64,000 nt of DNA from Ignavibacteriales bacterium (GTDB taxonomy: Bacteria > Bacteroidota > Ignavibacteria > Ignavibacteriales > Melioribacteraceae). The stretch spans positions 186,001 through 250,000 of the forward strand of contig JACOUS010000014.1 of NCBI GenBank assembly GCA_016177735.1, read 5' to 3'. The notes under the pieces are model-generated. The model was not told the DNA's origin and ran no database searches. It saw nothing but the letters and a program-made list of their open reading frames with translations. A program made the position numbers and the translations under genes. How positions within the stretch are numbered: the stretch's first letter is position 1; each line of letters begins with the position of its first letter. This document shows positions 61,531 to 64,000 of this stretch, in pieces.

Positions 61531-61585
61531 GAAAGAATAGAAGTCAGTCCGAAGGATTTCCTACCCAAGAGACAGAATTCAGTAG

Positions 61586-61610
61586 AAGCGGCTCAATGAG
61601 CCGCTTTTAA
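61586..61610. terminator. Hairpin terminator between converging genes
   Basis: AAGCGGCTC / GAGCCGCTT with loop AAT, followed by TTTAATAG; about 55 bases after the class I aldolase stop. Confidence 0.75.
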
Positions 61611-61619
61611 TAGATGAAA

Positions 61620-62015
61620 TTATATTTTGAGATGCCCATAGGCATATTTTAATGAGATATTATTTTTAGAGTAGGACCAGACTTTAAAGAAATAAAATTT
61701 GTCTTTAATAAAATTATGTTGATATTCAAAAATATTTACATCTTTCTCAACCACCCCTATCCGCTCATAAATAGATGATACTTTTGGATCATATAGCTTC
61801 ATTTCTATTATAAAGCCGTCCTCACCATTACTTACATCATCCCACATAAAAGAAACGGTTGTATCGTTGTATTCAATTATTCTAAAATTTTGGGGGGCAT
61901 CAGGTACATAATTTGCAGAACGATAATCGTGTTCATTATCATATACAGTAGTTAAATTATCTTTGCAGCTTATTATTATAAACATCAAAATTAGGGTTAA
62001 ACAAAATTTTAGCAT
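61620..62015 (-). CDS. Lipoprotein with a fibronectin-III-like domain
   Basis: 131 residues from ATG 62015 (GGAGGAAGC before it). Lipobox MFIIISCKD; then a single Fn3-like domain (VPDAPQNFRIIEYNDTTVSF, FYFFKVWSYSKNNIS). Surface or periplasmic; role unknown. It overlaps or closely follows the PEGA gene and is probably co-transcribed with it. Confidence 0.7.
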   Translation of the reverse strand: MLKFCLTLILMFIIISCKDNLTTVYDNEHDYRSANYVPDAPQNFRIIEYNDTTVSFMWDDVSNGEDGFIIEMKLYDPKVSSIYERIGVVEKDVNIFEYQHNFIKDKFYFFKVWSYSKNNISLKYAYGHLKI

Positions 62016-62026
62016 TGCTTCCTCCA

Positions 62027-63169
62027 TTAAAACTTCAGTTTAAGACCTACATTAACTTTACCTGTATTGAAATCGTTATTTTCTATTTTGGGGATAATTT
62101 CTAAATTTCCATCAGTTGAATGAAATAATACAGCGTCAATAATATTCGCTAAATAGATTCCCAACGCTATTCCTATCATCAAATTCTTTTTATCAATCTG
62201 TTTATTTACTTGTGAAAGTTTTTCCTCCATTTTTTTTGCAAGAGCTACGGCTTCTTGTTCATTGCCAGCTTTTTGATAAAGTTTTCGTGCTTCGTTGTAA
62301 ACCGATAATTCATCTCTGTATTTCTTATCAAAATCGAAATACAATACTGATGTACCGATTAACGCAGAAAAATAAAGCAGCCCTTTTAACTTAGAATCAT
62401 CGACAAATTGACCAAGACCGGGAACAATTGCCGACATGGCAACATTTCTGTATGTAAAATAATTGTAATCTATTTTTATATCATAATCAGTTTTGGTTTG
62501 TATATCTATTTTTTCTCCTAAAGGCTTATAAAAATTTTTCAATCTTACTTCTATATTTCTTTCACCAACTTCAGCTTGAAAAACGTTGAAAGAATCAAGA
62601 GTTACCTCTTTTCCATCCATCATTATCTGAGAAATATTTTCCGTTTCAACAAATCTCAGTTGCCTGTATTTGTAATCCATATTCCAGAACAAATCATGCT
62701 TCATATTTTTGATTGAAAGATTTTTCTCCAAATCAATAAAATTTTCTTTTACCAACTTCAAATTATTTTTACCGAGTGGGACCTTTGAATTTTTAAGAGG
62801 AGTTCTTCCGTAAAGTTCACCATTAATAAAAACCTTCGCATTAGCTGGAATGCTTGTTATGTTAATCACTCCGTAATTATCATCTAATATGAGAAACAAT
62901 TCTTTTGTACCACCACCATAGTCTATATAACTTTCCTTGGTTTTATCATCCAAGGTAACGCTAATTTTGTATTTACCTTCATCGTATGAAGACAAAGTCA
63001 AAGGTGTGATTCCACATTCTTTATCATCGATGCAAACCATCGCGCCAGGCGGCATCGATTCAATTACGAGTATGTTATTTGATTTTATGGTTGATAATGA
63101 ATCTTGTGAAAATGTTAAGATGGGAACAAAGCAAAATAAAATGATCATAAAAAAAAGTTTTTTTAGCAC
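62027..63169 (-). CDS. Exported PEGA-domain protein with DUF5683-like C-terminal part
   Basis: About 380 residues from GTG 63169, placed by GGAGG five bases upstream. Signal peptide (ends TFSQ). Two PEGA domains (about 35-95 and 100-150: ESMPPGAMVCIDDKECGITP, TSIPANAKVFINGELYGRTP) that bind surface layers or peptidoglycan-type partners, then membrane-associated helices with SAIVPGLGQFVDDSKLKGLLY typical of DUF5683, and a coiled coil (residues about 300-335). Function unknown. AT-rich like the Fn3 gene that follows. Confidence 0.75.
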   Translation of the reverse strand: MLKKLFFMIILFCFVPILTFSQDSLSTIKSNNILVIESMPPGAMVCIDDKECGITPLTLSSYDEGKYKISVTLDDKTKESYIDYGGGTKELFLILDDNYGVINITSIPANAKVFINGELYGRTPLKNSKVPLGKNNLKLVKENFIDLEKNLSIKNMKHDLFWNMDYKYRQLRFVETENISQIMMDGKEVTLDSFNVFQAEVGERNIEVRLKNFYKPLGEKIDIQTKTDYDIKIDYNYFTYRNVAMSAIVPGLGQFVDDSKLKGLLYFSALIGTSVLYFDFDKKYRDELSVYNEARKLYQKAGNEQEAVALAKKMEEKLSQVNKQIDKKNLMIGIALGIYLANIIDAVLFHSTDGNLEIIPKIENNDFNTGKVNVGLKLKF

Positions 63170-63317
63170 TATGCCCTCCACTCAATTTATTCGATAAAGA
63201 TACAATGGTCATTATTTTGCTTTTTCAATTTAACTTCTAAAGAAGTTAAATTCTACATAAAATTTTATAACATATTAGAAAAAGAGATATACGATTAAGT
63301 TACCTTTCAATAAAAAA

Positions 63318-63340
63318 CCCGGCTTCATTGCCGGGCTTTA
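63318..63340 (-). terminator. Hairpin terminator of the cytochrome c gene
   Basis: CCCGGC / GCCGGG, loop TTCATT; on the minus strand followed by TTTTTTATT, 30 bases after the stop. Confidence 0.8.
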
Positions 63341-63368
63341 TCTCAAAATGCTCAAATCTAAATACTAA

Positions 63369-63785
63369 TTACTTTGTTTGAAGGTACTCCGCAATCTTCC
63401 CGAGGTCTTTCACATCGAGATTGCCGAAGGAAGGCATAACAATACCTTTGTACTTTTCGCGATAGGCTTCAAAGCGTTCGTCTCCGCTGTAAGCACCCGG
63501 ATTGCGCAAATAATTAATCAATGCATCGCGCGACCAATGTTTTTTAATATCTACAAGAGCCGGCGCCATTTTCGTTCCTTCTAAATTTTGTCCGTGGCAT
63601 GTAATGCATCCGTTTTGTTTTATCAAAGTTAATGCATCAACTTCGGCGGGCTGCTGCCCGCTCTGCTCATTATAATTTTCATTTGCAACCGGCATCGTTT
63701 CTTCTTTTTTTGTTACTCGTCCGAGAATAAAAAGTACGAGGAATAAACCGAGAAAAGCGGCGACCCATTTTTGTGCGTTAGTCAT
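63369..63785 (-). CDS. Membrane-anchored monoheme cytochrome c
   Basis: About 138 residues from ATG 63785. One N-terminal membrane span (WVAAFLGLFLVLFILGRV), a short linker, then a class I cytochrome c domain: heme site NGCITCHGQNLEG and distal Met in GIVMPSFGNLDVKDLGKIAEYL. It carries electrons in the periplasm, in respiration. No oxidase gene is beside it in the window. Confidence 0.88.
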   Translation of the reverse strand: MTNAQKWVAAFLGLFLVLFILGRVTKKEETMPVANENYNEQSGQQPAEVDALTLIKQNGCITCHGQNLEGTKMAPALVDIKKHWSRDALINYLRNPGAYSGDERFEAYREKYKGIVMPSFGNLDVKDLGKIAEYLQTK

Positions 63786-63803
63786 TTTTCGAATACCTTT
63801 CAC

Positions 63804-64000
63804 TTAAAAAATGTTGCGTAAAATTAAGGCGCATTAAAGTGAATAACAAATTGAATCGGCGGTCGAAATTGTTTTAAGAAAGGCTGAAAAAAATTTACAC
63901 ATTAAACTTCCCGCCGTTATGATTTTATTTTTTGTTCTCTGAAGAGATTGCAATTTCTCTATCGTAAAACTCTTTATATTTTTTTATGGAATTAAATATT
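63804..64000. other. Window end with no recognised gene
   Basis: AT-rich, non-coding by eye. ATGGAATTAAATATT at 63986 could start a plus-strand gene, but too little is present. Confidence 0.4.

Noticed and set aside
1-64000. Prophage, insertion sequence, CRISPR array, tRNA or rRNA genes
   Set aside because: No transposase, integrase, phage structural gene, spaced direct repeats or tRNA-like fold was recognised in reading both strands.

Overview
The window looks like chromosome of an AT-rich, free-living member of the Bacteroidota/Chlorobiota/Ignavibacteriota group; an Ignavibacteria-like organism is my best guess. Reasons: many secreted proteins end in the type IX secretion (T9SS) sorting domain with the YPNPFNP signature; a PorV/PorQ-family outer-membrane protein is present; several genes carry the TAnnTTTG promoter element typical of Bacteroidota; many intergenic gaps hold short palindromic repeats. 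I see no prophage, transposase, CRISPR array, rRNA or tRNA gene.

Layout. 1-1496: N-terminal part of mfd, running off the left edge. 1766-9588: T9SS cargo genes, namely a frameshifted LVIVD/Asp-box protein and a tandem, mosaic array of three Asp-box paralogues plus two gene remnants. 9835-15258: a Lon-like protease, pyruvate kinase and an AmmeMemoRadiSam-type radical SAM enzyme. 15449-18123: a compact four-gene unit (small exported protein, 7-TM protein, PAS histidine kinase, receiver protein) that could be an undescribed peptide-sensing system. 18226-20099: two CxxCH proteins, one fused to a porin-like barrel and one T9SS-exported. 20410-25449: membrane protein, dxr, rseP and a TonB-dependent receptor. 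25489-28627: an ECF sigma / TPR / anti-sigma-like / TonB-lipoprotein operon. 28725-36409: lipoprotein, peroxiredoxin, PorV-like protein, gpmA, TPM protein, metallo-beta-lactamase-fold hydrolase, PafA-like phosphatase and EamA transporter.

36538-47752 is the most interesting region: an imino-acid (hydroxyproline/proline) catabolic island. It encodes a glycyl-radical enzyme that matches trans-4-hydroxy-L-proline dehydratase (HypD) with its activase, an Xaa-Pro peptidase, a proline dehydrogenase whose substrate-sensing Tyr is replaced by Leu, a small unknown protein, a HOGA1-like 4-hydroxy-2-oxoglutarate aldolase, an AGXT-like alanine-glyoxylate aminotransferase and an ALDH4A1-like P5C dehydrogenase. 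This suggests two routes side by side: an oxygen-sensitive dehydratase route (Hyp to P5C to glutamate) and a mitochondrial-type oxidative route (Hyp to glyoxylate plus pyruvate to glycine).

47902-64000: CBS protein, DUF2721-like protein, aat, an antitoxin-like gene beside a decayed toxin, a complete kdpFABCDE potassium operon with palindromes between kdpA and kdpB, an outer-membrane protein, two non-homologous fructose-bisphosphate aldolases side by side, two envelope proteins (Fn3-like and PEGA) and a membrane-anchored cytochrome c.

At least four families of short palindromic repeats are scattered through the window. Two copies lie in frame inside genes (mfd and one Asp-box paralogue) and add residues without breaking the reading frame; others sit where a transcription terminator would be expected.
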